A stretch of 64,000 nucleotides of DNA from Ipomoea triloba. Taxonomy: Eukaryota > Streptophyta > Magnoliopsida > Solanales > Convolvulaceae. The stretch lies in assembly GCF_003576645.1 (NCBI RefSeq), contig NC_044923.1, positions 1,850,602 to 1,914,601 of the forward strand, given 5' to 3'. How positions within the stretch are numbered: the first letter of the stretch is position 1; every line of letters begins with the position of its first letter. The translations under genes were made by a program, and so were the position numbers. Below the pieces are notes generated by a model, which was not told the DNA's origin, searched no databases, and worked only from the letters and a program-made list of their open reading frames with translations. Shown in pieces: positions 19,801 through 37,496 of the stretch.

Positions 19801-21469
19801 TTGCGCCGGAGAAGGAGAAAACGAGGTAAGTTTTCATGGATCTATTCACGTACGTTTCTTGAACTGTGTGTAATTAATGGTGTATTGTATATATGACGAC
19901 CATCAAATTGAACATATTTTAGCAGAAGAAATCAGAAAAGAGCAACATCTAAAGGATTTATTCACATTAGAAGAATACACTGATATTCAAGAACTCAGCA
20001 ATGACGAATTCTTTCAGGGCAGCAATCTGAAACATTTTAGCTATGAATGGATTGTTGTTGCAACAAATAACTTCTCACCTGTCCATAAATTAGGACAAGG
20101 TGGTTTTGGAAGTGTTTATAAGGTACTTTTTTGATTCAACAATGATGGTTTTATGCTACATGCATGCATGCATGCATGCATGACTTCTTTGTTGCTTGGT
20201 TATCATGTGTTTGTTTGATGAAGTTACTTTGATATTATTAGGGAGTAACACCTGAAGGACAAGAAGTAGCTATAAAACAATTATCAGAAAGTTCAAAACA
20301 AGGACTTGTGGAGTTCAAAAACGAGGTGGTGTTGATAGCAAAGCTCCAGCACACAAATCTTGTAAAGTTGCTTGGTTTTTGCATTCACGAGAACCAAAAG
20401 ATGCTCATCTATGAGTTTATGCCTAATAAAAGCTTAGATTTTTTCCTTTTCGGTAACTGTTTTATTCAGTTGAATGAATATTTTTCCATTTATTCTCTAC
20501 AATTGATGCATCTAAACTCCCTAGTTTTTAACTTAACAATGTTGCTTCATAATGCCTAGATCCAAATCGAAAAGAGCAATTGACATGGGAGAAACGTCTC
20601 AGCATAATTGAAGGAATTGCCCAAGGATTGCTTTATCTTCACAAGTATTCAAGAGTAAGAATCATTCATCGAGATATGAAAGCTGGCAACATATTACTTG
20701 ATGAGAATATGAATCCGAAAATTTCAGATTTCGGTATGGCTAAAATTCTCAAGCAAAATTTAACAAATGCAAACACAATGAGGTTAAGTGGAACATTGTA
20801 AGTCAAAAGAAATACGTTCATTTCTTCTTTTGATTCCATTTCAATACACAAGTTTACTTGAAATTAAACTAGAAATTGAATTTCTTTCCTAACCTATGCA
20901 CATTATGTATATACTTCAACTTAAAATAGTGGCTACATGGCGCCTGAGTATGCAATGGAGGGTATTTTCTCTACCAAGTCAGACGTCTACAGCTTTGGAG
21001 TACTAGTGTTGGAAATTATAAGCGGCAAGAAGAACAGATACTTCCGCAGCGAGGATGGGCCATTGAATTTGGTGGAACATGTAAGCCTAATACAACATTA
21101 ACCATTTGTTTTCGTGGTTAGTTGCAATATATTTGGTAGCAATAATCACTGTTGTTGCAGGCATGGGAGCTATGGAACAAAGATGCAGCGCTACAAATTG
21201 TTGATCCAGCATTAAGCAATATGTGTGGCAAGGAAGAACAGTTGCAGAGATGCATAAACCTGGGACTTCTCTGTGTAGAAGACCTCGCAGTGGACCGACC
21301 ATCTATGTCCGATGTTATTTCCATGTTAACCAACGAGAATTTGGCGTTGACAAAGCCCAAGAAACCTGCATTTGTCTCCAGATACGGTGTGGTCCATGGA
21401 TTTCAAGAAGACAGGTCAGAAAAGGTCACAGTGAATCAGCTCTCCATTTCAGCAATGGAGGCAAGATAG
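16892..21469 (+). CDS. RLK-D: G-type lectin S-receptor-like Ser/Thr kinase (CES101/RFO3-like)
   Basis: Predicted receptor kinase of 826 aa. Exons: 16892-18140, 19700-19825, 19926-20122, 20242-20452, 20560-20797, 20930-21080, 21161-21469, one continuous frame. The first ATG is 16892 ([17 protein letters not shown]); a second in-frame ATG at 16907 would also leave a signal peptide. Lectin motifs: [40 protein letters not shown] region [14 protein letters not shown]. The membrane helix is in its own exon after a 1.56-kb intron holding a TIR element. The juxtamembrane exon is 197 nt instead of 188, adding three residues (around FFQGSN). Kinase motifs: [32 protein letters not shown]. Its coding GC is somewhat higher in the lectin part than in B or C. 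It converges with RLK-E. Confidence 0.92.
18815..19340. mobile_element. TIR element with GC-rich core in RLK-D intron 1
   Basis: Left end: tcaaataagtcatcgaactt, then gtcaattgg. Inverse of the right end: tcaaatacgctctcaaactt, then gtcaatt. The outer parts are AT-rich. The core at about 19000-19200 is GC-richer with codon-like texture and open on both strands, suggesting a captured fragment. A partial similar sequence lies at 18210-18400 (gtcaattaggcatttaa, aagtaaatgacctatt). No transposase was seen. Confidence 0.55.
20159..20182. repeat. (CATG)6 microsatellite in RLK-D intron
   Basis: Six catg units just after the donor of the 197-nt exon; every unit pair contains the palindrome catgcatg. Confidence 0.95.
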
Positions 21470-22728
21470 TGTTGCAATTTGAAATGAAATACTTCTATTG
21501 AATGTAGTCCATAATACCAAAATCTCACTAGCATAGGAATGACCAAGGAGACCGGGTCTTTCAAGGTCTAGAATTAAGGGTGTGTTTGATTCATGAGTTT
21601 ACATACTAGGGATGAGAATTAAAATTATGTAGTATCTGTCCATATACTTTCTGATGCAACCCAAATGTAACCAATAAATGATCCATTGAAAGTCTCGAGT
21701 CGCCCGGTAACAATATTTCAATCGAGGAAAACAATTCAGACTTCAATATCAGATCAAATTCCCCGGTGTGAAATTATTTGCAAGATGTATTTTTTTTAGG
21801 TGATAAACTACTTTGCTTGTATTTTTTATTTGGGTGGAAATTACTTTTGCAAAATGTTGTATTTTTAATTTTGGGTGGGAAATTATTTTGTATTTTTAAT
21901 TTTGGGTGGGATAATTAGTGACCTAGAATATTTAATAGCTTATTTTCCCCTATAAATACCGGCTAGTGAGAAGCTAGTTTATCCCCTTATCTTGTTCTTT
22001 ATATTCACACACATATCCAATATCCAAAAAACCCAAAAGAGTATTATTTGTTAGTTTGATGAGACACTCAAGCTTGAACCCATGACCTCCCACTTGAGAG
22101 AATCAAGTCATGCCGCTTGACCACAAGGCCTTTAGCAAATCATAGTTATTGTTTGATTGATAACTTTTTAAAATACAACTATTAGATTTGATTACCCCTT
22201 AAATTAAAAACCTCATTCCCTAATTAAAAAATGTATCATTATATCCTATTGGTAATATGATTTTTAAGTTTGGATTAATACTTTTAGATTTTTGTTTTGA
22301 TTTTTTTTATTTATATTAGTGTTTTGGATGCCATTATATTATGATCCATTATTTTGATTTTTTGGTTTTTGTATTTTTAAAACCTTTAGTTCCATTATAA
22401 GGTCATACATAACAAAATATCAATATGGATAATTATTTAGATTTCATCTACTACCAAACATGCAAAATACTTTTACCAAAACTCATACTATTACCAAGTA
22501 TTTGATTCTCATTCCATTACCAAACCGGAAAGGGGACTACGACAATGGGATCCAATCTCCCCTTATTTGTTCATTATAGTTGTAGAGGTTCTAACTTCTA
22601 AGTGCAATGATCACGAACCCTAGCCCACCACTTTGTAAGGTGAACCTGAATCCATAGTATAATTTGCCCAAGATGCTAGGAACAAGTTAGGCCTTTCTTA
22701 GTTTCTTATATCTCTAGAGGTTTTTAAT
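21470..22728. other. Intergenic region downstream of RLK-D
   Basis: No gene recognised. Dispersed repeat phrases occur near 22080 (cttgaacccatgacctccca, caagtcatgccgcttgacca) and near 22610-22670 (gtaaggtgaacctgaatcca). The rest is AT-rich. Confidence 0.5.
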
Positions 22729-24000
22729 GGGCTTCATTGAGGGCTTTGCCCCACATGGCCCAGCCCATGATCACTACATGCTCATCCCAGCTTAACTTCC
22801 AGTGTTCCGCGGAAAATTACAGATTTTCGTTCCGAAAATCCCGCCAATGTGAAGTGCAACCCAAGCTGTGTCACAGACTCACAGTTCAACACTTGAACCA
22901 TGTCCTAGCAGGCTAGCACACTGATTAGAAAGAGCTGAGGAAGAGAGAATAGAGGTCGATGAGGAAGCTATCAGCGGCGAGCCCTAACAAATCCTCCTGC
23001 GAGTCTCACTGGCACTTCGAGTTCAAGTTCTCTTCGTTTAATCCTCCTTCGAGTCTCACAGCTTGATCAGTCGCACTCGGAGACTCTCAAGGAGCTTGAG
23101 GCCAATAATTTCCACCTTCAGAAACGAATCAAGGTCTTGCCTCTTTCTTCACTAATTCATCTTGTGAATTGAAGATTTTATTTGCTTGCATTGGTGTTTT
23201 TATCATATCTGCTTTGGTCTCCTGGCAGTTACAGATGCACAATTGCACATACATACAGGTTTTTGTTACTGTTAGTGTTAGACATCAATGCTTGTAGAAC
23301 AAGTTTGATTAGTTATGTATTCCTATAGTGACTGTAACTTGTTTTCTGATAGGCCAGGACTGCCAGGTTACATAATTGATAGTTATTGGCATTTTTCTGT
23401 TTGTTATTTGACTGTTAACTGAAATGTTTAGTTGTGTGAACTTTCAAATTCTGAACATAAGAATGTGCACAGTGGGCTGAGATTTATCGATCCTGATCTG
23501 ATTCCTCATACAGTCATACTGTCAGGCATTCCGATCAGTGACTAGAGAATAAGAGAATTTGAGGATGTCAGTCTGACAGACATGGATCACAGGTTTATTT
23601 ATGTAGTGTCTACATGCATAAATTATGAATATATTTGACCTCTCTGCACGCTGATGTTATCTGGAAATAATTTTTTGGTAGTTGATAATCTTATATTTTT
23701 GCTTATTTGTAGTAGTTCAATCTGGTAGATAATAAACTTGTCTTGATTTATGGTGAGGCATTTGATTGAAAAATTTCTGTATGCCCTTAATCTAATCCTT
23801 GCTCTTAAGGTTGCTTGTGCTAGAGATCATCCTTTTTTAACGGAATACATATATCTTTTGAGACTTATTATACTCTGTGCTTGTTGGGGAGTTTATACAG
23901 ATCTAAGTACAAGCGGGTAAAATGGGCGAATGGTGAAGCAGAGAAGTATCAGAAAGAATATGTGATGGTTTAGAGCCACTGAAGGTAAGTCTTTTATTAT
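22729..24000 (+). pseudogene. Unrecognised gene relic, copy 1
   Basis: Homologous in order and orientation to 28752-30240 and 34707-35790. The start looks like a promoter of a growth-regulated gene: ggcccagccca at 22757 (TCP site II type) and aaaatcccgcca at 22836 (E2F-like). It is followed by exon-like blocks, for example LDQSHSETLKELEANNFHLQ (about 23060-23120), which looks coiled-coil, and LSNSEHKNVHSGLRFIDPDL (about 23440-23490). A later block near 23905 reads KYKRVKWANGEAEKYQKE. Frames are interrupted by stops and shifts between blocks. It converges on the 3' end of RLK-E. I do not recognise the parent gene. Confidence 0.5.
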
Positions 24001-24044
24001 CTGTTAAGTCCATGTCTCCTCTCATATCTAACTGTATTAGTAAT

Positions 24045-27430
<3,386 letters not shown>

Positions 27431-27879
27431 TAGCTGGAGAGTTCCAATTTTCTTTCTCAACTACAACGACGAGTCAAACAAACCTGAATTTTTTTAATTA
27501 TCAAGTAAGGATGTTAATTATACTGGTATTCAAAAAAATTTAATTTATAGAGATGACGAACTTTGGGAAGAGGACAGGAATTGGGATTTGGGAGTACTCT
27601 CCCCATCCAGCCCCATCTCTAAAACTACATATATAAGCAATTTAGTTACATGTTGCACACATATATATGTATTGCTCGGTATATAATATACTCCCTATGA
27701 TTTTAGTATTATTTTAAATTGAAGATAAATATATATGACTTATTTATTTAAATGTATTTTAATTTTTATTCTTTTTTTTTTTTTTTATAAAAGATCAATA
27801 TTGTGGGATAATATCAATTATTTTTGTCCATATGTGATTCGATAAATACTTTCCATGTCATGTGAAAAACTAGGCAAAA

Positions 27880-28188
27880 ACTTGTGTGAGACCGTCTCAC
27901 CGTGAGACGGGTCGGGTCAAGATGTACATGTAACACTTATACGCACAAATGTCATACTTATATGTTCAAATGTAATACTAATTAGGAATAAAAATTTTAT
28001 TACTTATACGGGTAAATGTAATACTTTTTCTCTTATAAGTAACAAAAATTGTATTCCTAATTAGTATTATATTTAACTATATAAGTATGACATTTGCACA
28101 TATAAGTGTGACATTTGAATGGTGTTTTAACCCGACCCGACCCGACCAATCTCACGAATAAAGATACGTGAGACGGTCTCATACAAGT
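27880..28188. mobile_element. TIR MITE ending in tgagaccgtctcac-type repeats
   Basis: Left end: acttgtgtgagaccgtctca. Right end: gagacggtctcatacaagt, its inverse. Sub-terminal gggtcgggtc / gacccgacccgacc blocks also mirror each other. The AT-rich centre has repeated ctaattaggaa / ttcctaattag words. A fragment of the same end is at 1-60. No coding capacity. Confidence 0.75.
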
Positions 28189-28751
28189 GTGACTTGAAAA
28201 ACTATCAATGTTAAAATGAATCCACAACCCTGAGGATTTGGTCAACACAATAAGAATGTCAGACGTTTCTTAATCACCAATCTTGATCTTTTATCCTTTT
28301 CTTGGTACATAACGTGTTCTTTGAAACTATGAAAGTTATTGTTGCGGCTTCTTGTGGAATACAAAGTATTAGAAGATGTGACGCAATGAGTGAAGTATAA
28401 TTATGGAATAGAAGGTCAAGAGTTTAATTCTTTATCGAATATGACATACATAATAACGTGTAAAATGTATATCCCAGTAGTGACTATTGCCGGCTGGTTT
28501 TGATTTTAAAAGAAACTAAAAATGAAATAGAAAAAAAAAATGGTGTTAGTTACTGTTTACACGCCAAGCAAACTTGTGTAGTGCATGAGCTTGCTTGACT
28601 TTCAATAGTTATATCATAGACTCATGTCCATTTACATATTGAGTGTTCATAATTTGAATTGTGAACATTCAATATATAAATTGTGAATATTCAGTATGTA
28701 AATTATGTATTTTAAATTTGGGTCCACATAATAATTTGCCTAAAGGATTTA
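28189..28751. other. Intergenic region upstream of RLK-E
   Basis: AT-rich. It includes short inverted words around 28640-28700 (aatattgagtgttcat, gaacattcaatatataaatt). No gene seen. Confidence 0.5.
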
Positions 28752-30240
28752 GTTGGGCTTCATAGAAAGCTTTGTCTTGCTTGCCACATGGCCCAGCCCA
28801 TTTTCACTACATGCATATCCATCGTTTACCGTTGGGCTTCATAGAAAGCTTTGTCTTACTTCCAGTCCTCCGTCCGAAAATCCCGCCACTGAGAATTGCA
28901 ACCGAAATCTCTCTCAGTTCAACACGTTGATCAGAAAGAGCTGAGGAAGAGATCCACGAGGAAGCTATTAGCGTCGAGATTTCTTTAGACGTCACCGTAA
29001 GCAGCGGCGCCACCGAGTCTCCCGATCAAGGAGCTTGAGCTTAATGCCAATCATTTTCATCTTCAGAAACGACTAAGGTCTCTGCCTCTCCTTCACTAAA
29101 TTTTGTGAATTGAAGATTATATTTCCTAGCGCTGGTGTTTTTATCATTTCTGCTTTGAATTCCTGGCAGTTACAGATGCACAATTGCACATACATACAGC
29201 TTTTGGTTACATTTACTCATTAGACATGAAGACATCTAATACTTCTAGAGTTTAGAACAGTTACTGTTGATAAGGTTGATTAGTTATTAATTCAAGTCTA
29301 GAATTCAAGTTACTTTAGATAGGCCAGTTTACTTCATTACGGAGTAATAGTTATTGGCATTTTTCATTTTGTTTTTGGACTATTAACTAAAATGTTTAGT
29401 TGTACACACAATCAAACTTATGAATTTATTTGTTCTCGAGGCACACAAATGCGATCTGGAAGTGAAGAGTTTATGTTGACATGTCAGATTGGAAATAAAT
29501 TTGTGGTGATTGATAATCTTAGATTGTTGCTTCTTTGTACCAGAGGATGCAGAGCTTTTGCAACTGGACTATTTTATTAGTTTGGCTTCTGCTTATACAC
29601 TTTCCAACCTAAGGCTTGGTGCCAAAATGTATAAAAATCACTGTAATCATGATATAACATGCCTGGCCTTGCAATGTAATGAAATTTGATTACTTATGGC
29701 ATGTGTTTCTTATATTTGCTCAGCATATTGTTTTAAAGTAGTTCCTAGGAGCAAATTGCTTGGTTGTAGACTCGTAGTTCAATGTGGTAGATAATAAACT
29801 TGTCTTGGTTTATGTTCAGGCATTTGATTGGAAACAAAAAAAATTTCTCGATGCCCTTTATCCTTGGCTTCCTTGCTTTTAGACTTCATACATGCACTGA
29901 TGCACACCATACTTTTTCTTGCAGTCTTACCATAACTCTTTTTGGCCTATAACATTAACTATGGACCTGAAAGAGACATGGTTTTTGACTTATTCTTAGT
30001 GCGGCAGCCGGCAGAAGTGGCATGGTGTGCGTGGTTTATCCCAACAATTACCTTGTATAGGATCATATTTCACTTCAAAATAATTAACTTATTTTTCATA
30101 TGAAATTTTCAGTTTGCAACACATCCATCCCTGAGCTTTCGCAGTCAGTTGAGAAAGCCTCTCTCAGGATCAATTACAGGATCCCATCAACTTCAACATG
30201 CTATTCTGAAATCTGACTGGAAATATAGGTAAGTAAACTT
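28752..30240 (+). pseudogene. Unrecognised gene relic, copy 2
   Basis: Second copy of the 22729 family. It keeps ggcccagccca (28790) and aaaatcccgcca (about 28877) upstream, then a block with gtcgagatttctttagac, the HFHLQKRLR-like block near 29050-29080, a block near 29450-29510 (cagattggaaataaatttg, shared with copy 3) and an exon-like block after an ag at about 30112 (tttgcaacacatccatccct). Frames are broken, and a promoter-proximal duplication of gggcttcatagaaagcttt (28754, 28834) is visible. It converges on RLK-F. Confidence 0.5.
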
Positions 30241-30423
30241 ATGCACTTGCTTGATTGCTGTCTGCTATTTCCACTTCTTGAAGCATGCACATCCTCTTAA
30301 GTCCTAAGGGAATCTATTGTCTTGTCAATTATCTTGTGTGTATATGTAGACGTGTAAAACATGAAATCAGAATATCACTATTTAGAACAAGAATATAAAA
30401 TGACTGACCCATTGATGACAGCT

Positions 30424-30612
30424 ATTTTTTTGGTACATCATTAAGGAACCCCTAGGGGCGACTACTTCACTCTTCGTATAGCAATGCCTAGCCCATAAGC
30501 CTAAAGCAAATCAACCATATTATCTTACGGTTGACCCAAGACTATAGTATTCCAACTCTCGTCCTTTCCCAATTGGCAAGAAAATCAGCGCATCTATTTC
30601 CTTCCCTCAAGG
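30424..30612 (-). mobile_element. 5'-truncated LINE tail beside RLK-F stop codon
   Basis: Read on the minus strand, it begins with a frame giving REGNRCADFLANW, the end of the RNase H-type domain found in plant non-LTR retrotransposons. It then runs about 140 bp of 3' UTR-like sequence to an A-run (30424-30431 as T on the + strand). It sits 23 bp past the RLK-F stop codon. Relic copy 3 lacks it at the matching place. Confidence 0.7.
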
Positions 30613-30634
30613 TATGAAGCAGTAAATCGATGCA

Positions 30635-33809
<3,175 letters not shown>

Positions 33810-34415
33810 CCACTCACTTCATTTTTTGTATGTTTGATTCTAATAATGGTGTTTCTGTTGCTTAAAGACCAATGACCGATTCGTTGGAGACTTGGACTTT
33901 TCTTTCTCAACTACTATCAACACTCAATCAATGCAATGTGTAGTGTGTACACTGGACTTTTCTTAGTCACCAACATTGAAAATTGAGTTTTATGTATACT
34001 TCCCATTTTTACATCCTCACTTTTATTCCTAATTTGATAAATAACAATGAAATTATCTTTATTATCTTAATCTCAATAAGAGCAAGTGTGGGTAATATTA
34101 TTGGTTAGGATCAAACGTTTACTAGTCACGCCAAAAACTATAACTATTAGCGAAGATGCAAACAACTTATTTTCATTGCTCGAAACAGGCTGGGTACTGG
34201 ACTCGGTCCTTAATGACTTTACTGGCCTCCGCCACAATCCCCTTCAACCACTGGGTATTAAATTTGTCTGCATTATTTGTTTTCAATTTAGTTATAAACA
34301 TATAATTCGTTAATAGAAGACACATAATATGTTAATTGCATCCATATAATCTGAATATTATTTTAAACCAGGGTCCACCTTAGTTCATGGTATAATTTGC
34401 CGAGGTTTATGGCAA

Positions 34416-34655
34416 ATTATTGTATGGACCATAGTCCACACAGCTGTGTGGACCATGATAAAATGTACATTTTTAATGTACTAAATGTACATTATTTTTT
34501 TACTGAATGTACATTATTTTTATAGTAAAAATAATGTACATTCAATACACAAATAATGTACATCCCCTGAATATAATGTACATTATTTTTATACTGAATG
34601 TACATTAGTTTTATATTGAATGTGCATTATTTGATAGTATGGTCCACACAATAAT
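34416..34655. mobile_element. Palindromic MITE, copy 2
   Basis: Inverted ends: attattgtatggacc on the left and ggtccacacaataat on the right; the interior is made of repeated atgtacatt / aatgtacat words. Same family as 2256-2459. It lies upstream of RLK-F, just before relic copy 3. Confidence 0.75.
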
Positions 34656-34706
34656 GATCGGAGGTTTATAGTGTGGGCCTGTTTTCTAGTTCCTATACAC
34701 GTTTTA

Positions 34707-35790
34707 ATTGGGCTTCGTCTCACATGGCCAGCCCATGCTCAGTACATGCGTCCAGTTTTCCGTGCCAATTTAAAAGATTTTCCTTGCAAAAGCCCCGCCA
34801 CGGCCACTGTGATTTGCAACTCAAATCTCTCACATTTCAACACTTCAACCAGCTCCTAGCACATTGATCAGAAAGAGGTGATGAAGAGATTGACGATGAA
34901 GCTATCAGCGGCGAGAACCTCAAGACGGTCGCCGATCTGAGGGACTTTATGTCATCTGGACTGGATACTATCAGTCGCACTCGGAGACTCTCGAGGAGCT
35001 TGAGGCCGATCATTTCCATCCTCAGAAACGACTCAGGTCTCTGCCTCTCCTTCACTAACTCTTAGGCGTTTTTATCATTTCTGTTTTGATTTCCTGGCAA
35101 TTACAGATACACTTAACGATAGACATCTAATACTTGTAGAACAGTTAGTGTGTTAAGGTCGATTAGTTATGTATTCCCATCTTAACTGTAACTAATCGAG
35201 TTCCTGTTACTATTAATTCAAGTCTAGAGCACAGGTTTACTTATGGAGTGTCTACATGCTTAAAATTAAACAATCGAACTTATGAACATATTTAATCTCT
35301 CTACACACAGATGCTATCTGGAGGTGAAGTTCGAGTTTATGTTGAAATGTCAGATTGGAAATAAATTTGTGGTAGGTGATTGCTAATAATCTTAGATTGT
35401 TGCTTATTTGTTCATATTTCAATTTAAAATAACTTTATTGTCATATGAAATTTTCAGTTTGCAAAACATCCAACCCTGTGCTTTCGCAGTCATCGATTGA
35501 GTCTCTCAGGATCCGGTCAACTTCGCCTTGCTATTTTGACTGGAAACTTAGGTGAGTAAACTTCTGCTGCACTTGCTTGTTTGTTGTCTGTCTGCTATTT
35601 CCATTTCTTGAAGCATGCACATCATCCTAAGGGAATCTACTGTCTTGTCAATTCTCTTGTGTGTGTATGTAGAAGTGTAGTACATGAAACCAGAAGTGTC
35701 ACTCTCTAAATAGTAATATCACATGTAAAGTGGTAGTCACTAGTCAGACCAAGAATATGAAATGACTGATAGATGTTGATGACAGCTTTT
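34707..35790 (+). pseudogene. Unrecognised gene relic, copy 3
   Basis: Third copy. Promoter-like start (tcacatggccagcccatg), then a frame from about 34890 reading EAISGENLKTVADLRDFMSS and another giving SHSETLEELEADHFHPQK near 34980-35030. A block near 35325 reads YLEVKFEFMLKCQIGNKFVV. Then an exon-like block follows an ag near 35458 (tttgcaaaacatccaaccct). No continuous reading frame joins them. It is the rightmost copy and has no kinase gene 3' of it, unlike copies 1 and 2. Confidence 0.5.
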
Positions 35791-36866
35791 GAAACTCTGC
35801 TCACTACTCACTGCAGATTGAAGCCTAAAAACAAGTGAGTCTAGGTAACCGTTTGGTCTAGCAATATGATTTGTTATTCTTAATTTTATTAAATGTCTAA
35901 TAGCAACCTTAATAGGAGTTTTTTTTTTTTTAGGTCCCAATTAGGAGGGAGAGATTGAGTGAGAGAGAAGACGAAAAAAAGAGGGACTGTATGTGTGCAA
36001 AACGTAAAAAATAAAAATAAAAATACAGTTAACGCATCACGTGCCGGCTAGGCACTGTATGTCTGTATGTGTGCAAAACGCACTACACTGCGCCTCTCTT
36101 CTCCACTTTCTCTCTTGCGGGGCCCACAACAAATCAACCTCTTGCAAGAAGCCCGCAAATCTTCTCTCTCCTCCACATAAACTATGTTCTCCTAAAAAAC
36201 GGAGCAAAAATCACTATTGTTAATGCTCTAAGACTAAACTAAATATTAATCAGGTAGTAGAGGTTGTTTTTTATTCAAGATGAAGCGTTTAATTAGTTTG
36301 TGCCAAGTACTTTATGTTTTAATAACATCATTTTTACAATTTCAAACAAAATGTTGCAGATTTGAGTCTCATTCCAGTTCAAAGTTGGCATATACTATAG
36401 ATATGTTAGTTTGTAGTCATAAAAAACTGACCGACTCAAATCAAGAAAGCCAATAAGACTCTTGGATTTTTTTTTTAATACTATTGACTCTGTTACAGTA
36501 TAGTATTTGTTCATACATACATACTTTCTCAACCTACTGAAGCACAAAGAGTCAACGCTCCCACTAAGGACAGTGTAGTCATAAGACTCTTGGACTTAAA
36601 TTTAAAATTTTGTAATTTTCAAATTGAAGGTGGAACCAATTTGGTTGAGTTTCCCAAATTTGAGATTAGTGGTGGAGGGCTGGGGATTTAGAGAAGGGGC
36701 ATTGGCCCAAAATTTCCAAGGGGCATGACTGTAAATTAGATAGCAAAATTGAGTCATGGGGGACTAGAATCTAAATGTGGAGCTACATGGCCCCATAACG
36801 GATAAGATTTCTCCTCCAAAAACCAGAACTCTAATCCTTCCCCACCAACCATTTAGGCATCTCAAA
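35791..36866. other. Intergenic region between relic copy 3 and PAM68
   Basis: No gene recognised. Contains a duplicated ctgtatgt / gtgtgcaaaacg segment (about 35988-36075) and dispersed-repeat phrases at 36475-36590. The PAM68 promoter should lie in the last few hundred bases. Confidence 0.5.
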
Positions 36867-37496
36867 ATGCTTAAACCAACTAGGGGAGGAACAAACCCAA
36901 TGGAAGCTTGTTCAATTCCTAGAACCTCACCACTCCCGGCCCTAATTTCATCAATCCCAACCAAACATTTCCTTCCATTTCCACTCCCAAAATCAAAGCC
37001 AAAACCACACCAATCTTCAACTTCCTTATCCCACTTCACCCTTTCAGCAACCCCAAGAGGCTTCGGCTATGGCACCTCCCAAAAGAAACCCAAAAGGTCC
37101 AAAAAGAAGCTCAGAAAAGGCTTCGAGGATGACGACGATGAAGAAGACAACGAAGAAGAAGTGGAGGATGAGGATCAAGGGGTGATTCCGGAGATTGTGA
37201 CTAATAGGATGATGAGCAGAATGGGTTTCTCAGTGGGCATCCCTCTCTTCATAGGGCTGTTGTTCTTCCCATTCTTTTACTACCTCAAAGTTGGGCTAAA
37301 GATCGATGTGCCCTATTGGATACCCTTCATCGTCTCGTTTATCTTCTTCGGCACTGCCCTCTTAGGTGTCAGCTATGGGATAGTGTCCTCCAGTTGGGAC
37401 CCTATGAGGGAGGGCTCTCTCTTGGGTTGGAATGAAGCTCAGAAGAATTGGCCCGTTTTCTGGCAATCCATCTGGGGTGGCTCCAAAAAGAATTAA
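36867..37496 (+). CDS. PAM68: PAM68-like photosystem II assembly protein, chloroplast
   Basis: Single-exon gene, 209 aa from ATG 36867; a second in-frame ATG at 36900 (MEACSIPRTSPLPALIS) gives 198 aa and an equally plausible transit peptide. The N terminus is Ser/Pro/Lys-rich and nearly free of acidic residues, as in chloroplast transit peptides. It is followed by a basic KKPKRSKKKLRK patch, an acidic run (DDDDEEDNEEEVEDED) and the conserved block GVIPEIVTNRMMSRMGFSVG. Two membrane helices follow (about residues 125-147 and 158-180), then the SSSWDPMREGSLLGWNEA C-terminal signature. In Arabidopsis PAM68 is a thylakoid protein needed early in PSII core assembly. Family is DUF3464/PAM68 by recall. 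Intact. Confidence 0.88.
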   Translation: MLKPTRGGTNPMEACSIPRTSPLPALISSIPTKHFLPFPLPKSKPKPHQSSTSLSHFTLSATPRGFGYGTSQKKPKRSKKKLRKGFEDDDDEEDNEEEVEDEDQGVIPEIVTNRMMSRMGFSVGIPLFIGLLFFPFFYYLKVGLKIDVPYWIPFIVSFIFFGTALLGVSYGIVSSSWDPMREGSLLGWNEAQKNWPVFWQSIWGGSKKN